Assembly (NCBI RefSeq): GCF_010500895.1
Contig: NZ_JAAAWO010000001.1
Coordinates: forward strand, 124,001-188,000
Length of the DNA: 64,000 nucleotides
Direction of reading: 5' to 3'
Source: Alteromonas genovensis
Lineage (GTDB): Bacteria > Pseudomonadota > Gammaproteobacteria > Enterobacterales > Alteromonadaceae
The first letter of the stretch is position 1; the number at the start of each line of letters is the position of its first letter. Below, piece after piece: positions 14,318 to 22,411 of the stretch. A program made the translations under genes and the position numbers. The notes beneath the pieces were generated by a model that did no database searches, was not told where the DNA came from, and saw only the letters and a list, made by a program, of their open reading frames with translations.

Positions 14318-16672
14318 ATGCATTCAGACTCTCCAAACGATTCATGGGCTATCCGCTTTGCCCAATTTGTGCAGCGATTTGGCACACTAAAATTAAGCAT
14401 ATTATTCGTTGTATTCTCACTGGTATTTACCCTTGGTGGCTCGTATGTCATACGCGTAAGCCTAGGAAGTCAGGTGCAGCCTGACGACTTTATCAGCGCA
14501 GTAATCTTAACAATGTTGTCAGCACCTTGGGTGTTGTACTTTTTTAGTGAACTGATTAAGCAACTCGAAAATTCTCGGACAAACTTAAAAGAGGTGGTGA
14601 GTCAACTAGAGAGCCTTCGCGAAGAAGATGTGTTTTTGAATCGCGAGCTGCAAAGCAATATTCGACAGCTGAATCATGAAATTGAACAGCGAAAAATTGC
14701 TCAAGAAGAGCGTGAAGGGCTGTTTAAAGACTTAGAACAAGAAATAAAAAATAAGTCTGAACAAGAATCTCAGGCACGCAGGCTGTCTACCTTATTACGC
14801 TCTATCATTGATGCTTCTCCAGATCTTATCTATTACCGCAATGAAGAAGGGCAGTTTGCAGGATGTAATCGCATTGCCGAGCTAATGACTGGGAAGACTG
14901 AGCTAGAACTACTCGGGTTGACTCCAGAAGATGTGTACGAAGAAGAGTTGGCACAACAAATTGTGGCCAGTGATAACGAAGTACTTGAGACAAACGCCAG
15001 CATTACCGAAGAGTTGTGGCTTAAGTTTGCCGATGGCCGACGTCGCTATTTCGAAATGAAGCGAGTTCCTTTCTTCGATAAGGAAGGCAATCGACTTGGC
15101 TTGTTATCGTTTGGACGAGACATGACCGAGCGTAAACAAGCGGAAAATGCGGCGGCAAAAGCCAATACAGATAAAACCCGCTTCATCGCCACAATAAGTC
15201 ATGAGCTGCGCACGCCGCTAAACGGCATTGTGGGTTTAAGCCGCATGCTTCGCGATACAGAGCTTTCCGAAGAGCAGTTTAGTTGGGTGAGTACGATTTA
15301 CGCCAGCGCTATTACATTAGGTAATATATTTAACGATATTATCGACCTCGATAAGCTGGGCCGAGACAAACTAGAACTCAGCTTGAAAACCATATCGCTG
15401 AAAGATTTTACGGAAGAACTTAGCAGTATTATTCGCTTATTGGCTGGCGATAAACAGCTTGAGTTTAAAACCGCAATTAAAGATCCATTGCCTCGTTTAG
15501 TTGAAATAGACGGCACGCGATTGCGCCAGATACTCTGGAACATTCTTTTCAACGCGGTGAAGTTTACTCAAAAAGGTCACGTGAGCTTGTCGGTATCTGC
15601 TACCAAGCCAGAGAATGACAAAGCCTTTGTCACCTTTATTGTAGAAGACACGGGGGTAGGGATTCCAGAAAGCGAAATAAACAAAATTTTTGCGATGTAT
15701 TATCAAGTTGATCACCCCGATCACCAGTCGGCCACAGGTACCGGCATTGGCTTGGCAATTTGTAAGCAGATGGTCGATTTGATGAGCGGTGAAATTAACG
15801 TGACCAGTAGCGTAGGCAAAGGTACTCGCTTTGAAATTATCCTGCCGGTGCAAATTTCAAACAGCCCAATGAAAGTGGCTGAGCTTGAAGTGACGGGGTT
15901 AAATATTCTTCTTGTGGAAGATATAGAGCTTAATGTGATGGTGGCCAAAGCGCTGCTTGAAAAACTTGGTCAGCGTGTTGATGTTGCAATGACAGGTCAA
16001 GAGGCATTAGATAAAGCCAGAGAAACCCAATACGACCTGATTTTACTCGATATTCAGCTACCGGATATGACGGGGTTTGATGTGGCCAACACGCTAATAG
16101 AAGAAGATTTAGTGATGCAAACCCCCATCGTTGCATTAACCGCTAACGTTATTAAAAAGCGTGATGAATACTTAGAGAACGGCATGGACGATGTTATAGC
16201 CAAGCCAATCAAAAAATCTCGAGTTATTGAAGTATTTAATGACCTATTCCATGCGCCGCCAGCGCCGCTAGAAATAGAGGGTCAGGTAGAACGCGTGCAG
16301 CCCAACAAAACATTAAGTAACATTTTAGATATGGACTTGTTGGAGATGTTAGTAGATACCATAGGGGATGACATGGTTCGGGCGAGTGTGAAAGTTTTCC
16401 AAGAGAAAATGCCTGAATACATGGAAATACTGCAACTGAGCTTAACTGCTGATGAAAAGTCTGAGGTGTGTTCTCAAGCCCATAAAATAAAAGGCGCTGC
16501 GGGCTCGGTTGGTTTAGCGAGAGTGCAGCGTATTGCTAACCAAATTCAGCAGGGTGATCATCCTACATGGTGGGAGAACGTTCATGACTGGGTTGAAGAG
16601 CTACAAATGGCAGTGCAGCACGATATGAAAGGGCTGAATAGCTGGCTCAACGAACAGCAGTTTGACGACTAG
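14318..16672 (+). CDS. arcB: Aerobic respiration control sensor kinase ArcB
   Basis: A 784-residue tripartite hybrid kinase co-linear with E. coli ArcB, which monitors quinone redox state and phosphorylates ArcA. Order: two membrane segments (about 25-47 and 58-78), coiled coil (80-155), PAS (158-272), HisKA with His295, HATPase with FTQ, DTGVGIP and GTGIGLA boxes, receiver with Asp578 and HPt with His722. The redox cysteine equivalent to E. coli Cys180 is present (Cys183), but the partner Cys241 aligns with Tyr244 in a gap-free stretch (C/Y to phospho-His distance is 51 residues in both). The arcB-gltB neighbourhood is also found in enterics. A tandem repeat and terminator follow. Confidence 0.95.
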   Translation: MHSDSPNDSWAIRFAQFVQRFGTLKLSILFVVFSLVFTLGGSYVIRVSLGSQVQPDDFISAVILTMLSAPWVLYFFSELIKQLENSRTNLKEVVSQLESLREEDVFLNRELQSNIRQLNHEIEQRKIAQEEREGLFKDLEQEIKNKSEQESQARRLSTLLRSIIDASPDLIYYRNEEGQFAGCNRIAELMTGKTELELLGLTPEDVYEEELAQQIVASDNEVLETNASITEELWLKFADGRRRYFEMKRVPFFDKEGNRLGLLSFGRDMTERKQAENAAAKANTDKTRFIATISHELRTPLNGIVGLSRMLRDTELSEEQFSWVSTIYASAITLGNIFNDIIDLDKLGRDKLELSLKTISLKDFTEELSSIIRLLAGDKQLEFKTAIKDPLPRLVEIDGTRLRQILWNILFNAVKFTQKGHVSLSVSATKPENDKAFVTFIVEDTGVGIPESEINKIFAMYYQVDHPDHQSATGTGIGLAICKQMVDLMSGEINVTSSVGKGTRFEIILPVQISNSPMKVAELEVTGLNILLVEDIELNVMVAKALLEKLGQRVDVAMTGQEALDKARETQYDLILLDIQLPDMTGFDVANTLIEEDLVMQTPIVALTANVIKKRDEYLENGMDDVIAKPIKKSRVIEVFNDLFHAPPAPLEIEGQVERVQPNKTLSNILDMDLLEMLVDTIGDDMVRASVKVFQEKMPEYMEILQLSLTADEKSEVCSQAHKIKGAAGSVGLARVQRIANQIQQGDHPTWWENVHDWVEELQMAVQHDMKGLNSWLNEQQFDD

Positions 16673-16703
16673 TGCATTGCTATGACTATGTAGCATATCA
16701 ACT

Positions 16704-16835
16704 GTCTAGGCTTATTTGAGTAGGCTTAGCTGAGCGGGCTTCGCTGAGTGGGCTTCGCTGAGTGGGCTTCGCTGTGTAGGCATAGCTGTGTAGGCATAGC
16801 TGTGTAGGCATAGCTGTGTAGGTTTAGCTGAGTGG
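16704..16835 (+). repeat. 14-bp tandem repeat (minisatellite), about 9.4 copies
   Basis: Nine consecutive 14-bp units plus six bases, from a degenerate first unit at 16704. Units include GAGTAGGCTTAGCT, GAGTGGGCTTCGCT (twice) and GTGTAGGCATAGCT (three times), so sub-families are arranged in blocks. It begins 32 bases after the arcB stop and ends 44 bases before the terminator, so it would be transcribed as the arcB 3' untranslated region. Block-wise homogeneity points to recent slippage or unequal exchange. Confidence 0.9.
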
Positions 16836-16878
16836 TTCGATTACAGTGGCTGACGAATAGTGACTACTAGAAATGATG

Positions 16879-16905
16879 AGGGGGCTGATGCTCCCTTTTT
16901 ATTTT
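16879..16905 (+). terminator. Rho-independent terminator of arcB
   Basis: Stem AGGGGGC with GCTCCCT (one G-T pair) around a TGAT loop, followed by TTTTATTTT. It is 207 bases after the arcB stop and after the minisatellite. Confidence 0.8.
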
Positions 16906-16988
16906 AGAATTACTGGTTGGGGCATTTGGCCGTTCTGGGAGTAACACTATATAGTGAGCTTGCGTAAATTTTTACAAGGATAAGGTGT

Positions 16989-17540
16989 ATGTTTTCAGCG
17001 TCAAAGGCGGCCGAGTTTTCTAACGAACCGCTTTCTCAGCAGGATTTACCCGCGTTAGATTTACTGGCGCTAACGCCAGTGTCGAAAAAGTATCGCACCA
17101 TTAATTTAGGCGTATGTTCTACCGTCACTGTGCTTTTGCTTGGCGCGCTATCCGCAGCAAAATATCAACCTTGGTTTCGTGTGCCAGACGACCTTCACAA
17201 TGCCTACCCCTATGCGTGCCTAGTCATTTTTACGTTGGGCTTTTTGTGGTTTATCTATCATTTTTTTGCCGACAAGAAGGTGAAGTTTGCTGTTAGAGAG
17301 CAAGATGTCAGTAAGGAGTCGGGCCTTTTCTTTCGGCAGTTATCTTGTCAGCCTATCCTTCGTGTACAGCATGTTGAGTTAAAGCGAGGCCCACTTGATA
17401 GATGGGCTGGACTGGCCTCGTTACAGGTTTTTTCTGCTGGCGGTGAAATGCATACCTTTGAAATTCCTGGGCTTGAAATTGATGAGGCCAATCAAATTAG
17501 GCAGTTTATTCTCGATCATAAAGATGTGAGCGCCCGATAG
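16989..17540 (+). CDS. Bacterial PH-domain membrane protein (YdbS-like)
   Basis: A 183-residue protein with two hydrophobic segments (about 38-57 and 73-92) and one bPH2 domain after them (about 97-178). The bPH2 hallmark is the stretch LRVQHVELKRGPLDRWAGLASLQVFSAGG, shared with Bacillus YdbS and YvcA-like proteins. Function in the family is poorly defined; YdbS/YdbT pairs have been linked to envelope stress and resistance to certain bacteriocins. The stop TAG overlaps the GTG start of the next gene by one base, so the two are translated together. GGATAAG precedes the ATG. Confidence 0.8.
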   Translation: MFSASKAAEFSNEPLSQQDLPALDLLALTPVSKKYRTINLGVCSTVTVLLLGALSAAKYQPWFRVPDDLHNAYPYACLVIFTLGFLWFIYHFFADKKVKFAVREQDVSKESGLFFRQLSCQPILRVQHVELKRGPLDRWAGLASLQVFSAGGEMHTFEIPGLEIDEANQIRQFILDHKDVSAR

Positions 17541-19255
17541 TGGAAGAGCAAGAGATTACATCATTGACTGCCGAGAGCTCAGTCAACGTAGAAACCGGTG
17601 ATGCGTGGCAGCGCTTAGCCATCATCGCTATCTTATATTTCTCGGCACGCAACATTAAAAATTCTGCCCAAGGGCTTATTTATATTATTCCCGCGTTGGC
17701 CATAGGCTCTAACGTGCTCTCCAAGCTAAACTCGCCAGAGGCATATATTGCTATCGGCACCCTGCTATCCCTGGCGGTGGGCAGTGGCCTGATAAGCTTT
17801 TTTATGTACACCTTTCGCGTGCACAATCAGCATGTTGAGATTCAAACGGGTGTATTTCAACGTCGCTATACTAATTTACCATTTTGGCGCATTCAGAACG
17901 TAAAAATAGAGCACCCCTTTTATTATCGTCCGTTTGGCTATGCATTAGTGGTGTTGGATACCGCAGGAAGCGGTAAAGAAGAAGCTAATATAGTAGCGGT
18001 GCCGGTTTCCTACGCCAATGCGCTTAGGAAGCAAGTACTGGCTGAAAAGAAGAAAGAAGAGTATTCCTCTGCCCAATCATCTTCAAACTTAAATGACAGT
18101 TCAGTTCAAAGCCCAGTTAAAAGCCCAGATAAAAGCTCAAATCAGAGCGCTTCCGAGCATCTTTCTAGTGATAATGGGGCGGCTCGCTTTGGCGTGCTAG
18201 CAGGGGACATGCAAAAAGGGGACATGCTAGAAAACGATAGTGTAGAGAGCGACGAGGAGGTACTCAACACCCGCTCGATTGGCGATATCGTTATTCACGG
18301 AATTACCAATAACAGGGTGTGGATAATACTCGGTGCCGCAGCCCCTTTTTACGATGACGCTATAGGTTTAGTCTCCGACTGGTTAGCGGATAAAGGCCTA
18401 CAGCTTAACCAAATCGTGGGGGAGCAAACCGTCGCATGGTGGCAGTTTGGGCTTTACGCGTTTGTGATCCTTATGATGATAATGGCTGCCATGGCGCTAC
18501 TTAGCGTGGGTGGAGCACTATTCACGTTTTATGGGTATACCCTCTCGCGCTCTGACGACAGGTACATTCGCCGCAGCGGTCTTTTGAATAAACAAGAAGT
18601 CAGCATGCGTGCGTCGCGCATTCAAATGATTACCGCAAAACAAGACTGGCTCGACAAAATACTCAAACGAGTCAATTTGTACTTTGAGCAAAATTCCACG
18701 GCAGGTCAGCAAGTTCAAGAACTGATGTCGCCCAATAAACTTATTGTGCCATCGGTTACCGAACAGGAGGCGGTTGAGCTTAGCCAAGAAGTCATGCCTG
18801 ATTGCCAACTTCACCGCGATGATTATCTAGGCGTTAGCAAACGCTTTATTCTGCACTGGTTGATAGTAGCGTGGAGTGTACCCATTTTAGCGCTCTTTAT
18901 TGTTGGTATTGTCTCATCTCAGCTCGACATTTTTCTTGGCTCTATCGGGCTTTTGGTTGCAGGGAGTCTGTTGCTAACCCTGCGCTGGTGGCGATGGGGT
19001 ATAGCGGCCGATGGCAAATACGTATACGTTAGGCGAGGGCGGATTGGCGTTGATTACCTATGTTTTGAGCCATACAAAATACAACAAGTGATTGTTAAAC
19101 AAAGTGTGTTTATGCGACGACATCAACTTGCGTCCATCAAGTTCGTATTAGCGTCAGGGTCGGTTACCGTTCCTTTCTTGCCAGAGCATTACGTTAAAGC
19201 TCTTGCTGACAGCGTGCTTTATGAGGTGGAGTCTACGCGTAAGTCATGGATGTAA
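17540..19255 (+). CDS. Bacterial PH-domain membrane protein with repeated domains (YdbT-like)
   Basis: A 571-residue partner of the upstream PH protein, starting at a GTG that shares one base with the preceding TAG stop. It has three modules of paired membrane helices followed by a bPH2 domain, seen from the repeated pattern R-RYTNLPFWRIQNVKIEHP, RASRIQMITAKQDWLDK and CFEPYKIQQVIVKQS. Between the first and second modules (about residues 170-230) is a Ser/Asn/Asp-rich, probably disordered linker that is long for the family. No catalytic motif is visible. It likely forms a membrane complex with the YdbS-like protein. Confidence 0.8.
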   Translation: MEEQEITSLTAESSVNVETGDAWQRLAIIAILYFSARNIKNSAQGLIYIIPALAIGSNVLSKLNSPEAYIAIGTLLSLAVGSGLISFFMYTFRVHNQHVEIQTGVFQRRYTNLPFWRIQNVKIEHPFYYRPFGYALVVLDTAGSGKEEANIVAVPVSYANALRKQVLAEKKKEEYSSAQSSSNLNDSSVQSPVKSPDKSSNQSASEHLSSDNGAARFGVLAGDMQKGDMLENDSVESDEEVLNTRSIGDIVIHGITNNRVWIILGAAAPFYDDAIGLVSDWLADKGLQLNQIVGEQTVAWWQFGLYAFVILMMIMAAMALLSVGGALFTFYGYTLSRSDDRYIRRSGLLNKQEVSMRASRIQMITAKQDWLDKILKRVNLYFEQNSTAGQQVQELMSPNKLIVPSVTEQEAVELSQEVMPDCQLHRDDYLGVSKRFILHWLIVAWSVPILALFIVGIVSSQLDIFLGSIGLLVAGSLLLTLRWWRWGIAADGKYVYVRRGRIGVDYLCFEPYKIQQVIVKQSVFMRRHQLASIKFVLASGSVTVPFLPEHYVKALADSVLYEVESTRKSWM

Positions 19256-19302
19256 ATGGCGTTTTAAAAGTAACGACTAACGCAGGTTGCTGCCTCAAGT
19301 TG

Positions 19303-20553
19303 CTATTCTGAAATAGTTTTTTCATCGCGAAGAATTATTTGGTCCTTGCCCGCGTTTTTAGCGTGGTATAAGCGCGCGTCGGCAATATCTAGCTGCAATT
19401 CGAAACTGCTATGGTCCTCCACACATACGCCTACGCTGCACGTAATATTGAATTTGTGAAGGGTGAATTTCGTTTGCCTTACTGCATTCATAAATGTTGA
19501 TAGTGCGGATAAGTAGGTTTTGGCAGAGCGCTGAGACAAAACGGTGAATTCTTCACCCCCATAGCGAATAATGAGATCTTCGGGAAAGTGGAGTTTAATG
19601 AGCGCAGCAAATTCTTGTAGCAGCGTATCTCCCGTTTTGTGGCCATAAGTATCGTTTACGTTCTTAAAATTATCAGCGTCGATCATCGAAACAATAATGG
19701 TATCACCAGGCCCTTTGTTGGCATACAGTTCTTCAGCTTTTTCGTGTAAATAACGGCGATTGTAAACTTGAGTAAGAGGGTCGAGGTTAGCGTTATCACG
19801 AATGGTTTGAATCATTTCCTGCGACTCTAAATTTTGCATAACGCGGCAAAGAAACTCCTCGTGATAAAAGGGTTTTGATAAAAAATCATTGGCGCCGCTT
19901 TTTATAAACTTAGAGGTCAGCACGCTATCACCTGTAGAAGATAATCCGATAAATATCGTGTCCTGCATCCTTCGTTCTTGACGAATGGCCTTGATGAGCT
20001 CGTATCCGTCCATCTTAGGCATTCTATGATCAGATATCACCATCTTAATATTTTTGTGGTTGTCCAGTTGCACTAAGGCTTCTATTCCATTTCCGGCTTC
20101 ATGAACTCGAAATTTGAATTTTTTGAGAAGCTTACAAATGTGATTACGGCTGGTTATCGAGTCTTCAACTACAAGGACATCGGTATAGAGATTCTTGCGA
20201 AGCCTATCAATAAGCTTTGCCACTTGCAGGTAAGAATAACGCGATTCTTTGGTTATGTAATCAAGCACGCCCTTGTCGAGGAGTTGTGAACGGGTAAACT
20301 CATCGAAGTTTCCGGTAAGCACAAGTGTCGGTAGATCATAAGAAAGCGCCAAGTCTACGCTTTCTCCATTTGGTGCATCGGGCAAATTAAGGTCAACAAT
20401 AGCGGCAAGATAATCACTCGAAGCCTGCAGGGCCACTTCGGCCTGTGCTAAGTTTTCACACAAATCACAGGATAAAAGGGGATTATCTTCGATCAATTTA
20501 TAGACTATTTTTCGAACCGTAACACTATCTTCTACCACAAGAACTTTATACAT
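19303..20553 (-). CDS. Dual-receiver diguanylate cyclase response regulator
   Basis: A 416-residue cytosolic signalling protein: receiver 1 (residues 1-120, phospho-acceptor Asp54 in VDLNLPD), receiver 2 (122-245, Asp175 in SDHRMPK) and a GGDEF domain (255-410). The active-site motif is GGEEF at 332-336, a functional variant, so it should make cyclic di-GMP. The inhibitory I-site RxxD usually found just before it is absent (the aligned residues read FPED). It stands alone; the nearest gene in the same direction is prpF, separated by a terminator. The cognate kinase is not in the window. Confidence 0.9.
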   Translation of the reverse strand: MYKVLVVEDSVTVRKIVYKLIEDNPLLSCDLCENLAQAEVALQASSDYLAAIVDLNLPDAPNGESVDLALSYDLPTLVLTGNFDEFTRSQLLDKGVLDYITKESRYSYLQVAKLIDRLRKNLYTDVLVVEDSITSRNHICKLLKKFKFRVHEAGNGIEALVQLDNHKNIKMVISDHRMPKMDGYELIKAIRQERRMQDTIFIGLSSTGDSVLTSKFIKSGANDFLSKPFYHEEFLCRVMQNLESQEMIQTIRDNANLDPLTQVYNRRYLHEKAEELYANKGPGDTIIVSMIDADNFKNVNDTYGHKTGDTLLQEFAALIKLHFPEDLIIRYGGEEFTVLSQRSAKTYLSALSTFMNAVRQTKFTLHKFNITCSVGVCVEDHSSFELQLDIADARLYHAKNAGKDQIILRDEKTISE

Positions 20554-20600
20554 TGGCGATACTCAAATGACCTTGTGGATAATCATATGCAATTATTCAC

Positions 20601-20626
20601 AAAAAAGCCCTTATAAAAAGGGCGTT
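20601..20626 (-). terminator. Rho-independent terminator after prpF
   Basis: Read on the minus strand, GCCCTT pairs with AAGGGC around TTTATA and is followed by TTTTTTG. It lies 26 bases after the prpF stop and ends the methylcitrate transcript before the diguanylate cyclase gene. Confidence 0.8.
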
Positions 20627-20651
20627 TTAGACTTATGTATAGCGCTTATGT

Positions 20652-21833
20652 TCATGTGTGTGATGGCGGAACCCGAACATTTCCTTCCATCAGTACTCGA
20701 GCACTTCTACTCATGGTTGCTTGCGCAATATGCCAACGATCATTTGAAAACTCAGCTTTTGCACCGACGCGTAATGTGCCAGAGGGATGGCCGAAGACAA
20801 CGGCATCACGGTCAACACCACCCGCACTCAAATTAACTAGTGTGCCCGGAATTGCTGCGGCAGCTGCTATGGCTACGGCGGCAGTGCCCATCATGGCGTG
20901 ATGCAGTTTCCCCATGGACATGGCACGAACCAAAACATCAATATCAGAGCCTAAGATATCTTTTCCACTAGACGCTTTATAAGGTGAAGGAGGGGCAACC
21001 ATAGCAACCTTAGGAGTATGCTGGCGGCTGGCCGCTTCACCAATGTCGGTGATCAAGCCCATTTTTACTGCGCCATGGGCTCTAATTGCTTCAAACTTTG
21101 CCAACGCATCAGGGTTGCTATTAATATCGTCTTGAAGCTCGGTACCTGTATAACCAATGTCTTCTGCATTGATAAAAATAGTGGGAATGCCAGCGTTGAT
21201 CATAGTGGCATGCAGCGAACCCACCCCCGGGACTTCAAGGGTATCTACCAGTCTTCCCGTAGGAAAAATAGCACCCTCGCCATCGGCTGGGTCCACAAAA
21301 GCGACTTCCACTTCTGCTGCGGGAAACGTTACGCCATCAAGCTCGAAGTCACCGGTTTCCTGCACTTCGCCATTGGTGATGGGAACGTTCGCGATAATAG
21401 CTTTGTTGATATTTGCTTGCCAAATTTGCACAACAGCAATGCCATTGTCTGGAATTTTACTTTTATCAACAAGACCATTATTAATGGCAAACGCGCCAAC
21501 TGCGGCGGTTAAGTTTCCGCAGTTTCCGCTCCAATCTACGAAGGGTTTGTCGATGGCAACCTGGCCGAAAAGATAATCAACGTCGTAGCCTTCTCGTTCA
21601 CTCTTGCTAATTATCACGGTTTTACTGGTGCTTGAGGTAGCTCCGCCCATACCATCGGTGTGTTTACCGTAAGGATCTGGACTTCCGATTACTCTAAGTA
21701 ATAGGGCGTCTCGCGCTGCCCCTGGTTTTTGAGCTTCTTCTGGCAAATCCGTTAAATTAAAAAATACACCCTTACTCGTACCGCCACGCATATAGGTAGC
21801 GGGTACTCGAAGCTGTGGCGCATACTGTGTCAT
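20652..21833 (-). CDS. prpF: 2-methylaconitate cis-trans isomerase PrpF
   Basis: A 393-residue isomerase with the diaminopimelate-epimerase-like fold. It works with AcnD in the AcnD/PrpF version of the methylcitrate cycle, replacing PrpD. Recognisable elements are VPATYMRGGTSKGVFF near the N-terminus, GNCGNLTAAVGAFA with the pocket cysteine, and MGKLHHAMMGTAAVA near the C-terminus. AAGGAA lies before the ATG. It is the last prp gene but is separated from acnD by 578 bases filled with palindromic repeats, which may change its expression relative to the rest. Confidence 0.95.
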   Translation of the reverse strand: MTQYAPQLRVPATYMRGGTSKGVFFNLTDLPEEAQKPGAARDALLLRVIGSPDPYGKHTDGMGGATSSTSKTVIISKSEREGYDVDYLFGQVAIDKPFVDWSGNCGNLTAAVGAFAINNGLVDKSKIPDNGIAVVQIWQANINKAIIANVPITNGEVQETGDFELDGVTFPAAEVEVAFVDPADGEGAIFPTGRLVDTLEVPGVGSLHATMINAGIPTIFINAEDIGYTGTELQDDINSNPDALAKFEAIRAHGAVKMGLITDIGEAASRQHTPKVAMVAPPSPYKASSGKDILGSDIDVLVRAMSMGKLHHAMMGTAAVAIAAAAAIPGTLVNLSAGGVDRDAVVFGHPSGTLRVGAKAEFSNDRWHIAQATMSRSARVLMEGNVRVPPSHT

Positions 21834-21860
21834 GTTTATTCCTTTTTCATTGTTTTATTC

Positions 21861-21965
21861 AGAGAGAGCGAGTACTTAGGTGAAACACGCCGTAAATACT
21901 TCCTTGTAGGCTCTCGGGGCGCATCCATGCGCCCCGAAGGTTTCACCTGAGCACTCGTTCTCTCT
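21861..21965 (-). repeat. Palindromic structured repeat, copy 1 (core on minus strand)
   Basis: Outer inverted arms at 21861-21886 and 21940-21965 (AGAGAG, then CGAGTACTTAGGTGAAAC against CGAGTGCTCAGGTGAAAC). Inside is a 10-bp-arm palindrome at 21915-21936 with CATGGATG at its centre when read on the minus strand, next to the shared tail GAGCCTACAAGG then TATTTACGGCGTG. The whole could fold as an outer stem carrying two hairpins. It is immediately upstream of prpF. Confidence 0.85.
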
Positions 21966-22162
21966 TCAAAATTTCCACATTTATGTACGTTAGAGGAAAA
22001 GGGTTTCAAATCGCAGTCAAACTCCCTCTTAAATAACTAAGCTTCGTTATAGGAGAGAGGTATTTTGGGTGCGTAAAAGTTTTCACCAAAGGACTCACTT
22101 CTCTCTTCACATTTTTGCATCTAAAAGTACCTTAGAGAGGGGGCCAAATCGCGACTACATCC
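21960..22162. repeat. Duplicated 65-bp segments and a decayed repeat remnant
   Basis: Two diverged direct copies (21960-22025 and 22101-22162) share CTCTCTTC at the start, a TTAGAG element in the middle and CAAATCGC near the end. Just before the second copy, 22052-22115 carries arms like those of copy 1 (AGAGAGGTATTTTGGGTG and CACCAAAGGACTCACTTCTCTC) but lacks the central core. This looks like an old tandem duplication of a repeat element plus its flank, one copy having lost its middle. Confidence 0.55.
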
Positions 22163-22189
22163 TATGCAAAAACTACGGCCTCCATTAAA

Positions 22190-22294
22190 GAAGGCTAGTG
22201 AGTTACGTTCAGGGCCCTCAATTCGCATGGATGCGAATTGGGAGCCTACAGGGACGTATTTACGGCGTGCCCTGCACCTAACTCACTTGCCTTC
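22190..22294 (+). repeat. Palindromic structured repeat, copy 2
   Basis: Outer arms 22190-22215 and 22269-22294 pair at 23 of 26 positions and share little sequence with the arms of the other copies. The inner palindrome at 22219-22240 has 10-bp arms around a GG centre (CAATTCGCAT and ATGCGAATTG). It is followed by GGAGCCTACAGGGACG and TATTTACGGCGTG, the family tail. Confidence 0.85.
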
Positions 22295-22320
22295 CTATTG
22301 CACGATGGCTGACTTGACTC

Positions 22321-22375
22321 GATCCACATGGATGCGAATTGGGAGCCTACAAGGATGTATTTACGGCGTGTCCCA
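22321..22375 (+). repeat. Palindromic structured repeat, copy 3 (decayed)
   Basis: The core CATGGATGCGAATTGGGAGCC and the tail TATTTACGGCGTG match copy 2 closely, but the left half of the inner palindrome has changed (GATCCACATG) and no outer arms pair. It lies about 40 bases after the acnD stop. Confidence 0.75.
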
Positions 22376-22411
22376 AACCCGGCTTAGTGCTCGCTCGCCA
22401 ATCAGGGCCAA

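Noticed and set aside
15497..15853. 118-codon minus-strand frame inside arcB
   Set aside because: Fully antisense to the conserved kinase domain of arcB.
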